Below, piece by piece: positions 1-5,210 of a DNA stretch of 5,210 nt (positions are counted from its first letter, which is position 1; the number at the start of each line of letters is the position of its first letter). Source of the stretch: an uncultured Cocleimonas sp. (GTDB lineage: Bacteria; Pseudomonadota; Gammaproteobacteria; Thiotrichales; Thiotrichaceae); the NCBI GenBank assembly GCA_938041705.1, contig CALISP010000013.1:1-5210 (forward strand), read 5' to 3'. A program made the translations under genes and the position numbers. The notes beneath the pieces were generated by a model. That model saw only the letters and a list, made by a program, of their open reading frames with translations, was not told the origin of the DNA and searched no databases.

Positions 1-110
1 GTTACTTGATAATTCAAAGAGTCATTATTAGCATCGCTAGCGCTTAATACTAAACTGACAGATGACCCACTACCGACAGAAACCTGTTGATTGTTTGCAA
101 CTGGAGCGAT
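1..110 (-). other. Partial third Ig-like domain of the amine oxidase-like protein
   Basis: Residues ~762-797 of the protein begin with APVANNQQ and contain SASDANNDSLNY. This resembles the QASDSDNDTLTY segment of the two complete Ig-like repeats, so another beta-sandwich repeat (Big/cadherin-like) starts here and is cut by the window edge. Confidence 0.55.
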
Positions 111-2393
111 GTTTGTATTACTTGTGCCAGAAAACTGATAACGGAATGAGCCAGTATCAGGATAAAGATCTGTTCCACTGCCATTGAAAGCTGCATTACT
201 TCCTACAAAGACCAGTCTCATTTCACTTGGATTTCCAATCAAAGACCGAGGGAAACGCATTTCTAAATTACTACCAGAGTAACTTAGGGCCGCACTATCA
301 ACTACTGACCAACTCCAATTGCTGCCAGAACCTGTATAACGCTCAATCACATCACCACTGATTATATAATCTGCGCCAATGCCTGCAGTATTTTGGTAAC
401 CTGTTGAAGCATTATTATCGGTGTCAAAATATATAGCCCAGCCCCAAGGAACATACGAACCCGAGTTGTTACTTGAATCTATATTTTGTCTATTTTGATA
501 ATTAATAAATACATTTTGCGGACTATGTGCAATTGATGCTCTAAGCCAGTCAATTTGGTTATTTGCTCCACTTGTATCATCAGGATCATTTGAATAATAA
601 TCCAGACCTGACCAATCGTTTACTGAACCATTTACAGTAATTGCCATATTAGAAACTTCATTAGAGAAAATCCCTGTTGGCGCTGTAATCGGCCAAGAAA
701 ATGAAGTGCTGACGCTTGTTGTCGCATCACTAGCTGTAACACTTACATTATTATTCCCAACCGAGTTAGGAGTACCTGAAATCAATCCGCTATTGCTATT
801 TATTGCTAATCCAGCAGGTAGATTCGAAGCTGTGTATGTCAAGGTGTCATTATCTGAATCACTTGCTTGAATCGCTAAATTTACACTAACACCTGTATTG
901 CCAGATTGGTTACCCGGGCTTGTAATCGTTGGAGGGTTATTGGTATTAACCGCAACCACCGTCCAACTAAACTGTGTAGATCTACTTGCAGTCCCATCAG
1001 ATACATTCACTGTAACATTAAAGTTACCTGCTGAATTAGCAGTCCCTGTAATACGACCTGAATTAGAATTAATTTGTAATCCTGTTGGCAAACCAGTAGC
1101 ACTAAAACTTAGACTATCGCCATCAACATCACTGGCTTGAATTGCTAAATTTACAGACGTATTTTGTGCTGTATTTTGGTTTGAAGGATTAGATATTGTC
1201 GGTGGTGTATTAATTGGAGCAGTAACTAGTGGATTTGAAGCATGCCAATCTCTTGGTACAACTTTAATATGACTCCAATGTGCATCCATATGAGGAATAT
1301 CTTCATTACGAGGCATATGGTAAAAAGTAGTCCCTGGCCAAACAACAATATCTCCATTGACTAAACTTTCACCATTAGTAAATTCTGCTAAGTTTTTACC
1401 ACCTGTTACATTATGTGATGCAAATTTTTCTGTATCTCTTTGCTTAGTAACATAAAAATCATTTTGCGTGAAAGGCTCACTTGATGGGCCAATATCTTGA
1501 TGACCCGACTCATTTATCAAAATATCATAAGACATGCCATGTCCATTGGCGTTATTCAAACTTTTATCACGCACTCTCCAATGACGTAAGGTCGTTGGAT
1601 TTACCTTACGAGATACTTCTGAGTTGAAAGTACTAATAGTGCGCTGGCGTTTACCATTGACTAAAGCAAAGTTAATCTCTTCAACAACATCATCATTACC
1701 GGTATTGTTTAGATCAAAATCTAATTTCCAATAAAAATTATGCAGATGTGCGATACCCGTTTGGTTATTACTTAAAGGCCATCCGCGACTTTGATTCGAT
1801 CCAAAACGTTGTAAAGCACCGGTCGCACCTATTGCAGGTTCAATCGATCCATCATCTTTAAAACGCCAGCGTGAAATATAATAATAAGCACCTACTGGAG
1901 AGACGCTAAACAAACTTAAACTATTACCTGAATCAGTGTTACTTCCACTTTTATAAGCGAACTGCTCTTTATGGGTTTGTTGGCAAAGCACATTTTTAGT
2001 TCCGAACTGCAAAAGACTGCCGCTAGGACATTCATCTGCATTAATATTCAGCATATTATTGCCGCCAATACCATAATCAGAAATATCATGGTATCTAGCA
2101 CCATTATCATCATAAGGAACATGAATTTGAGCAACTGCTGCAAAATTCAAAATCATGCGACGCACGCCATCTTTCGGTTTGTAAAAAACATGATGGAAAA
2201 TTATACCTTCGCGTTGACGATGTTCCCAACACATATCCCATGAAGATCCATTTGGCAGGATTTTATTTATGTAATATTGGTCACTACAAAATTCAGCTGC
2301 CTGTAGTTCTGACACAGGAGCGAATAATGCTGGCATCATCAGAGCAATTGTCAAAAACAAGCGTTGTAAAACACGATTCTTTATTATTTTCAT
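1..2393 (-). CDS. Secreted copper amine oxidase-like protein with Ig-like and CBM9-like tail (C-terminus beyond window)
   Basis: Open for 797 codons from ATG 2393 to the window edge; the 3' end is missing. Residues 1-33 form a Sec signal peptide (KIIKNR, hydrophobic core, QAA). Residues ~35-389 match the CAO catalytic domain, which oxidises primary amines to aldehydes with release of peroxide and ammonia. In register with classical CAOs are D103 in YHDISDYGIG (catalytic base), Y170 in VGAYYY (topaquinone position), H216/H218 in HLH (copper) and H359 in FYHMPRNED (third copper ligand). C122 and C137 match the family disulfide; C36 and C55 are an extra pair. No N2/N3 domains precede the catalytic domain. 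Ig-like repeats follow at ~398-484 and ~487-572, a CBM9/DOMON-like module at ~574-757 and a partial Ig-like repeat from ~762. The usual N-Y-D/E around topaquinone is A-Y-Y here, so activity is likely but unproven. An in-frame ATG at 2402 is an alternative start; neither start has a strong Shine-Dalgarno sequence. It is the third gene of a minus-strand operon. Confidence 0.85.
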   Translation of the reverse strand, partial: MKIIKNRVLQRLFLTIALMMPALFAPVSELQAAEFCSDQYYINKILPNGSSWDMCWEHRQREGIIFHHVFYKPKDGVRRMILNFAAVAQIHVPYDDNGARYHDISDYGIGGNNMLNINADECPSGSLLQFGTKNVLCQQTHKEQFAYKSGSNTDSGNSLSLFSVSPVGAYYYISRWRFKDDGSIEPAIGATGALQRFGSNQSRGWPLSNNQTGIAHLHNFYWKLDFDLNNTGNDDVVEEINFALVNGKRQRTISTFNSEVSRKVNPTTLRHWRVRDKSLNNANGHGMSYDILINESGHQDIGPSSEPFTQNDFYVTKQRDTEKFASHNVTGGKNLAEFTNGESLVNGDIVVWPGTTFYHMPRNEDIPHMDAHWSHIKVVPRDWHASNPLVTAPINTPPTISNPSNQNTAQNTSVNLAIQASDVDGDSLSFSATGLPTGLQINSNSGRITGTANSAGNFNVTVNVSDGTASRSTQFSWTVVAVNTNNPPTITSPGNQSGNTGVSVNLAIQASDSDNDTLTYTASNLPAGLAINSNSGLISGTPNSVGNNNVSVTASDATTSVSTSFSWPITAPTGIFSNEVSNMAITVNGSVNDWSGLDYYSNDPDDTSGANNQIDWLRASIAHSPQNVFINYQNRQNIDSSNNSGSYVPWGWAIYFDTDNNASTGYQNTAGIGADYIISGDVIERYTGSGSNWSWSVVDSAALSYSGSNLEMRFPRSLIGNPSEMRLVFVGSNAAFNGSGTDLYPDTGSFRYQFSGTSNTNIAPVANNQQVSVGSGSSVSLVLSASDANNDSLNYQV
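123..674 (-). other. CBM9/DOMON-like beta-sandwich module of the amine oxidase-like protein
   Basis: Residues ~574-757 begin with ITVNGSVNDWSGL and a following DPDD. They continue through IDWLRASIAH, WGWAIYFDTDNNASTGY, GADYIISG and LEMRFPRSLIG. This order (ITV-G-DW, aspartate-rich loop, FDTDN-TGY, GADY, final LEMRFP strand) is that of CBM9-type and related modules found on secreted glycoside hydrolases and marine surface proteins. The Asp/Asn-rich loops could bind calcium. Family assignment is from motif memory. A role in binding polysaccharide or the cell surface is inference. Confidence 0.55.
684..1196 (-). repeat. Tandem pair of Ig-like (He_PIG-type) domain repeats
   Basis: Two ~90-residue repeats (residues ~398-484 and ~487-572) share PPTI, SVNLAIQASD, a GLP/NLP-x-GL turn, INSNSG, a following G(T) and a terminal FSW. 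The repeat is still visible in DNA: 859-885 and 1129-1155 are nearly identical and exactly 270 bp (90 codons) apart. Such putative-Ig domains are spacer or adhesion modules in bacterial surface and secreted proteins. Here they separate the catalytic domain from the CBM9-like module. Confidence 0.8.
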
Positions 2394-2433
2394 AGCGTAC
2401 ATATTTCAGTTCTATTTTGGTTTGGCTTAATTT

Positions 2434-3642
2434 TTATAAACTATTCGTTGAAGTCCAATCACGTGGCAACAGAATAAAATGACTCCATTGAACAGCAGCA
2501 GGCGAGAAATCTTCATCACGTGGTAATGTGTGATGTACTAACCGATACCAAGCCACAACATCTTTAGCATTAATGTTATCGCCATTTACAAACTGACTAA
2601 CATTTGAAGCACAATTATTTGTTGGATTTTGCACCGCAAAACGCTCACAGGCTTTATATTCTGTCATATAAACATCATTTTTTAGCCAAGCAGAATTACT
2701 ATTACCTTTGCTTTGCTGGGCATAATTCAGCATCACCATCTCATACGAAATCGCTTGATTAGCTGCATTTGTAACGCTTTGATCTTTTACTCTCCAAAAC
2801 TTTTTATCTGCAGGCGTAAAAGATGCGGCCAGCTCACTCGAAATAGTTTGCACTTGCTTTGTTTTAGTTAAACGATCACTTGAAGGCACGCTTTTAATTT
2901 GTTCAATGATATCGTTGCCATTGTCATTGGCAATATCAAAATCCATTCGCCAAAAATAGTGATCTGTAAAACCTGTAGCAATTCGATTTTGTGCGGTTAC
3001 TTGCCAACCATTTGCGGCATTTGATGTAGTCTTATTGAATTGACCCGTTAAACCAGAGGCAACCTCTATGGTGCCATTCTCTAAAAATGACCATTTGATA
3101 ATAAACTCACGGGCATTAATATTTGATGCACTAAAAAGGTCTAATTTACTACCTTGTCGACGCGTACTATTTCGATAACGGTATATATATCCATTTGCTT
3201 TTGTCACTTCGCAGAGGACATCACGCCCTGCATTGCTTCGCAATTGGCCACCTTCACACATTGAAGATGTTAATGTTTGTAAATTACTTCCACCTAACCC
3301 AAATTGTGTAACCAAAAATTCAGTTGCTGATCCATCATCATATTCAGTTTGAATCTGAGAAAGACTTGCTTCACCTAATACTCTACGTCTGGTTTTATTG
3401 CGTGGCTTATAATGCACATCGCTTAAGACCACACCTTCTTCATCGCGAACTTCCCAACACATATCCCACGCAGCGCCAGATGAAAACGTTTTGCTGATGG
3501 TATTGCCTGCTGGACAAGAACTTGTATTAGGTCTTGCTTGTGCAACACTAGTCCAAGACAAAACAGCTATTGAAACTAGCGCTAAACTAGCTTTAATAAT
3601 GTTCTTGTTAGTGCTCTGTATTTTTATATTTAATGAATTCAT
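2434..3642 (-). CDS. Secreted copper amine oxidase catalytic-domain homologue, predicted inactive (pseudoenzyme)
   Basis: 402 residues from the chosen ATG at 3642. Residues 1-36 are a clean signal peptide (Lys-rich start, core ASLALVSIAVLSW, cleavage after AQA). The rest is a CAO catalytic-domain homologue, collinear with the downstream enzyme: AAWDMCWE, GVVLSDVHYKP, FGLGG, FIIKWSFLENGTIE, FWRMDFDI and LPRDED, ending at PRDWTSTNSL. Aligned in register, every key position is changed: catalytic Asp to L110, topaquinone Tyr to R178, the His-x-His pair to F225/D227 and the distal His to T372. H228 and H371 lie one residue off the metal positions, so some metal binding cannot be excluded. The four structural cysteines (C43, C62, C129, C144) are kept. 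A longer reading from ATG 3720 would overlap the previous gene by 77 bases and bury the signal peptide, so it is disfavoured. It sits one base after the previous stop, indicating translational coupling. Likely role, by inference: non-catalytic partner or stabiliser of the active-looking paralogue. Confidence 0.85.
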   Translation of the reverse strand: MNSLNIKIQSTNKNIIKASLALVSIAVLSWTSVAQARPNTSSCPAGNTISKTFSSGAAWDMCWEVRDEEGVVLSDVHYKPRNKTRRRVLGEASLSQIQTEYDDGSATEFLVTQFGLGGSNLQTLTSSMCEGGQLRSNAGRDVLCEVTKANGYIYRYRNSTRRQGSKLDLFSASNINAREFIIKWSFLENGTIEVASGLTGQFNKTTSNAANGWQVTAQNRIATGFTDHYFWRMDFDIANDNGNDIIEQIKSVPSSDRLTKTKQVQTISSELAASFTPADKKFWRVKDQSVTNAANQAISYEMVMLNYAQQSKGNSNSAWLKNDVYMTEYKACERFAVQNPTNNCASNVSQFVNGDNINAKDVVAWYRLVHHTLPRDEDFSPAAVQWSHFILLPRDWTSTNSL

Positions 3643-3643
3643 A

Positions 3644-4336
3644 TTAAAAACCGATTCTTTGCGTAACCACGCCTTCAGATAAATTAACAATCGGGCTAAT
3701 TTCGAACACGATGTTTTCATGGGTATAGAGCATCAACTGAGCACAACGATGAATCCCACACTGCTTACTTGCCTCATTTACACGGTTTGGCAAACTATCA
3801 GCAAGGAATGTAAATGCTTTTATATTTAACTCTGATGTATTTGTTAGTTCACGAGAACTAATTCGACGGAATTCATCTTCTAGAATCGCACGCTCATCTT
3901 CATCTTCGAAAACAATTTCTTTTGCGCGTTTTAATTCATTCTCGGTAAGTGGTAATTGCACACCTTGTTTGCGCTCAGAACGAATCACTTCTGATGTATT
4001 TAAATCAACAAGTGATTCGATAAGTTCATTACTTGCATAATCATATATAAAGACATCAGCACGACGTTGATTTTTTGGCGCACCCTTCTCTTCGTTTCTT
4101 TCGATTAGTAATACTTCTTGGGAATTACTAGTAATCGAACTCAAATCAGCATCAATACCTCGAGCGGCTAGTTTTGGCCCTGCTGTTAATGACGAAGCTT
4201 TCGACACTTCATCAAGGGATAGTGGATCATTTCCGTGAGAAGAACTCTGTGCATTAGCAATGGATGCCGTCAAAGCGACAAATAATAGGCTAGAAACAGG
4301 TAATCCTTTCAAAGACAATATTTTTTTTAAAATCAT
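3644..4336 (-). CDS. Secreted protein resembling only the N2/N3 domains of copper amine oxidases
   Basis: 230 residues with a Sec signal peptide at 1-29 (LKKIL, core LLFVALTASIA, cleavage after ANA). Two parts look like the small alpha/beta accessory domains that precede the catalytic domain in classical CAOs. Residues ~38-118 have DPLSLDEV, a variable middle, RRADVFIYDY and ESLVDLNTSEVI, like N2 (HPL..L...E, then pRrA.v, then vVdL). Residues ~125-224 have GVQLPLTENELKRAKEIV, then CAQLMLYTHENIVFEIS and PIVNLSEGVV, like N3 (plt..E...a..iv, later a Cys-rich strand and PIegl..vvdl). No catalytic domain follows; the gene stops one base before the next start. C193 and C198 may form a local disulfide. 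It is probably the first gene of the operon; GAG at 4343-4345 is a weak ribosome-binding site. The domain assignment is from motif order alone and is moderately sure. By inference it supplies in trans the N2/N3 part of a split amine oxidase. Confidence 0.65.
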   Translation of the reverse strand: MILKKILSLKGLPVSSLLFVALTASIANAQSSSHGNDPLSLDEVSKASSLTAGPKLAARGIDADLSSITSNSQEVLLIERNEEKGAPKNQRRADVFIYDYASNELIESLVDLNTSEVIRSERKQGVQLPLTENELKRAKEIVFEDEDERAILEDEFRRISSRELTNTSELNIKAFTFLADSLPNRVNEASKQCGIHRCAQLMLYTHENIVFEISPIVNLSEGVVTQRIGF

Positions 4337-4366
4337 AGGTAGCTCAATAATTTATTTTTAATTATG

Positions 4367-4395
4367 GATATATTTTAAACTAGTTGATGAATCAA
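4367..4395 (-). promoter_or_regulatory. Candidate sigma-70 promoter of the amine oxidase operon
   Basis: Read on the minus strand, TTGATT (4395-4390) is followed after exactly 17 bases by TATATC (4372-4367). This lies about 31 bases upstream of the ATG of the first operon gene in a very AT-rich leader. Both hexamers are imperfect matches to TTGACA/TATAAT, so this is a plausible candidate, not a certain promoter. Confidence 0.35.
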
Positions 4396-4419
4396 TAGTA
4401 TGTTGATAGTCATACTGTT
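4394..4419. promoter_or_regulatory. Palindrome abutting the -35 box, possible operator
   Basis: AGTATG (4397-4402) and CATACT (4411-4416) form a 6-bp inverted repeat around 8 bases. It extends outward by a T-G and two A-T pairs to 9 bp. It overlaps the upstream edge of the candidate -35 hexamer, where an activator or repressor would bind. No regulator family is recognised; chance occurrence is possible in such AT-rich DNA. Confidence 0.25.
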
Positions 4420-4519
4420 ACTGCCTTTAATCTGATTTATCGTATCCACTCTTATTAGCAGAGCTGTAGCGCTTGTCAGTTCATTGTTACTAACTCATTT
4501 ACAAAAGATTACGTTTTAG

Positions 4520-4653
4520 AAGGTCCCCCCCTTACTTTTGAGTAGTTTTTACATTCACCTTAAATACAACTGAAACGAAACAAAAGTTTCTTGGTTTAGT
4601 ACTTAGACATATTAAATAACTACGAAAACATAGCAAAAGTAGGGGGGTGTCTT
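4520..4653. repeat. 134-bp element bounded by C7/G6 inverted repeats (MITE-like or structured RNA)
   Basis: The left arm 4520-4540 (AAG, GTC, then the C run, TTACTTTTG) and the reverse complement of the right arm 4634-4653 (AAG, ACA, C6, TACTTTTG) match end to end with three mismatches and one indel. After a 4-base unlike stretch on each side the match resumes (GTTTT 4545-4549 with AAAAC 4625-4629). Inside, GTAGTTTTT (4542-4550) can alternatively pair with AAATAACTAC (4614-4623), and GAAAC-AAAA-GTTTC (4577-4590) forms an apical hairpin. No ORF lies inside. TTTTA occurs at 4514-4518 and 4654-4658, a possible but weak target duplication. Size and ends fit a non-autonomous transposable element; a T6 run at 4652-4657 also fits a plus-strand folded transcript with a terminator-like end. 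No related element is recognised by name. Confidence 0.55.
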
Positions 4654-4721
4654 TTTTATCTGAATAAATGTTTTAAAACACTAATTTTGAGCTCATTTAG
4701 TAATAACAGCATGCATTTTTA

Positions 4722-4727
4722 TATACT
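4722..4727 (+). promoter_or_regulatory. Possible -10 box for the DUF4153-like gene
   Basis: TATACT lies 35 bases before the start codon and matches five of six bases of TATAAT. No good -35 hexamer is found at the right distance. It falls partly inside an inverted repeat TAACAG (4704-4709) / CTGTTA (4726-4731), which could be a regulatory site. Weak call. Confidence 0.2.
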
Positions 4728-4762
4728 GTTAAAATGAGTACATCTGAAATTGGAATATGGTT

Positions 4763-5210
4763 ATGTCAAAACCACTTTTATTTGCAACCCTTGGGGCTTT
4801 AACTGGCTTAATTGTCTCGCAAATCTCATCGCATATAGACATTAAGAATATTGAAGTTGGATTATTTGCTCTTTGTTTATTGATCACTAGTTTCACTCTT
4901 CTTTGGGATAAGGTTTCACGTTCATCCTTGATAAAGTTTTTAGCCGTTTTAACTATTATTTTAATGGGAATGACTGCTTACTACTTTTATCAGGGTTACC
5001 ATATGCTTCGTCGAAACGGTATCACACCCATATTCATTATTGGGCTCATTCAGGTGACCGTTATTTGCACCACTCTTTTTCAATCATGGAAAACCAGTAA
5101 ACCTCATTATAGTTACGAAGATCTTTTCGAAAATGCTTGGAACAACCATTTCTTTTATATATTTAGTGGTCTACTAACCGGCGCATTTTTATTAATTTTA
5201 GCACTTGGTA
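4763..5210 (+). CDS. Multi-pass inner-membrane protein, DUF4153-like (N-terminal part; continues past window)
   Basis: Open for 149 codons to the window edge. Hydrophobic segments lie at about residues 5-22, 32-48, 57-77, 87-105 and 131-149, so it is an integral membrane protein. The segment YSYEDLFENAWNN followed by a Gly/Leu-rich helix resembles the start of DUF4153 proteins, in which a Y..LF..aW.n motif precedes a membrane helix. Function of that family is unknown. TGGA at 4751-4754 sits 8 bases before ATG 4763 and supports this start. An in-frame ATG at 4757 would be only 2 bases from that site, and a stop at 4745-4747 bounds the frame. It diverges from the amine oxidase operon and shows no functional tie to it. 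Confidence 0.7.
   Translation, partial: MSKPLLFATLGALTGLIVSQISSHIDIKNIEVGLFALCLLITSFTLLWDKVSRSSLIKFLAVLTIILMGMTAYYFYQGYHMLRRNGITPIFIIGLIQVTVICTTLFQSWKTSKPHYSYEDLFENAWNNHFFYIFSGLLTGAFLLILALG

Larger units (their letters stand above)
4337..4762. other. Divergent intergenic region, non-coding
   Basis: 426 bases between the outward-reading amine oxidase operon (minus) and the DUF4153-like gene (plus). It holds the candidate minus-strand promoter and palindrome at 4367-4419 and the inverted-repeat element at 4520-4653. I see no convincing ORF, tRNA or known RNA family. In 4420-4519 nothing stands out beyond AT-rich sequence. Confidence 0.6.

Noticed and set aside
898..1140. Plus-strand 80-residue ORF
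   Set aside because: Lies antisense within the Ig-like repeats of the minus-strand oxidase; no ribosome-binding site or family resemblance.
684..1196. CRISPR or short tandem repeat array suggested by recurring 27-bp segments
   Set aside because: Only two copies exactly 270 bp apart and in frame; they reflect duplicated protein domains, not an array.
1971..2243. Plus-strand 90-residue ORF
   Set aside because: Antisense to the catalytic domain of the oxidase; low-complexity Ile/Asn-rich product typical of a shadow frame.
3491..3682. Plus-strand 63-residue ORF with a hydrophobic stretch
   Set aside because: Its hydrophobicity is the complement of the pseudoenzyme's signal-peptide region; antisense shadow.
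3643..3720. Upstream start (ATG 3720) for the pseudoenzyme gene
   Set aside because: It would overlap the previous gene by 77 bases and place 26 extra residues ahead of a typical signal peptide; ATG 3642 directly after the stop fits better.
4321..4328. A8 run (minus strand) in codons 3-6 of the N2/N3-like gene as a phase-variation switch
   Set aside because: The tract is short and encodes ordinary Lys codons of a signal peptide in a very AT-rich gene; no evidence of slippage.
4473..4526. Plus-strand promoter driving the inverted-repeat element
   Set aside because: TTGTCA (4473-4478) and TTGTTA (4484-4489) lack a credible -10 hexamer at 16-18 bases; not supportable.
4704..4731. LexA/SOS-type box near the DUF4153-like gene
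   Set aside because: The repeat is CAG...CTG, the reverse of CTG...CAG, and the spacing does not match a LexA site.

Overview
The window is AT-rich DNA (roughly 38% G+C by eye) with Sec-exported, multidomain proteins, and it looks like a Gram-negative, probably marine-type gammaproteobacterium. That taxonomic guess rests on base composition, signal peptides, protein style and a DUF4153-like inner-membrane protein, not on any marker gene.

Minus strand, read from right to left: three genes lie in one tight, co-directional block. (1) 4336-3644 encodes a 230-residue secreted protein resembling only the N-terminal N2/N3 accessory domains of copper amine oxidases (CAOs). (2) 3642-2434 starts one base after the first gene's stop. 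It encodes a secreted, stand-alone CAO catalytic-domain homologue in which every expected cofactor, metal and base position is substituted. (3) 2393 to beyond position 1 starts 40 bases further on. It encodes a secreted CAO catalytic domain that keeps the catalytic-base Asp, the topaquinone-position Tyr, the His-x-His pair and the distal His. It is fused to two Ig-like (putative Ig, He_PIG-type) repeats, a CBM9/DOMON-like beta-sandwich module and the start of another Ig-like repeat, and it runs off the left edge of the window.

In a classical bacterial CAO, N2, N3 and the catalytic domain form a single chain that homodimerises. Here the parts are on separate genes, and the catalytic part exists twice: one copy active-looking, one apparently dead. 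The simplest model, which is inference, is a secreted hetero-oligomeric amine oxidase. The N2/N3-like protein and the pseudoenzyme would be structural or regulatory partners of the catalytic subunit, and the tail of the catalytic subunit would tether it to a surface or polymer.

Right part: 4337-4762 is a non-coding divergent region. It holds a plausible minus-strand promoter with an adjacent palindrome for the CAO operon. It also holds a ~134 bp element bounded by 20-21 bp imperfect inverted repeats containing C7 and G6 runs (MITE-like, or a structured RNA). From 4763 to the right edge a plus-strand, multi-pass membrane protein of DUF4153 type begins; it is cut by the window end and has no evident link to the CAO genes.
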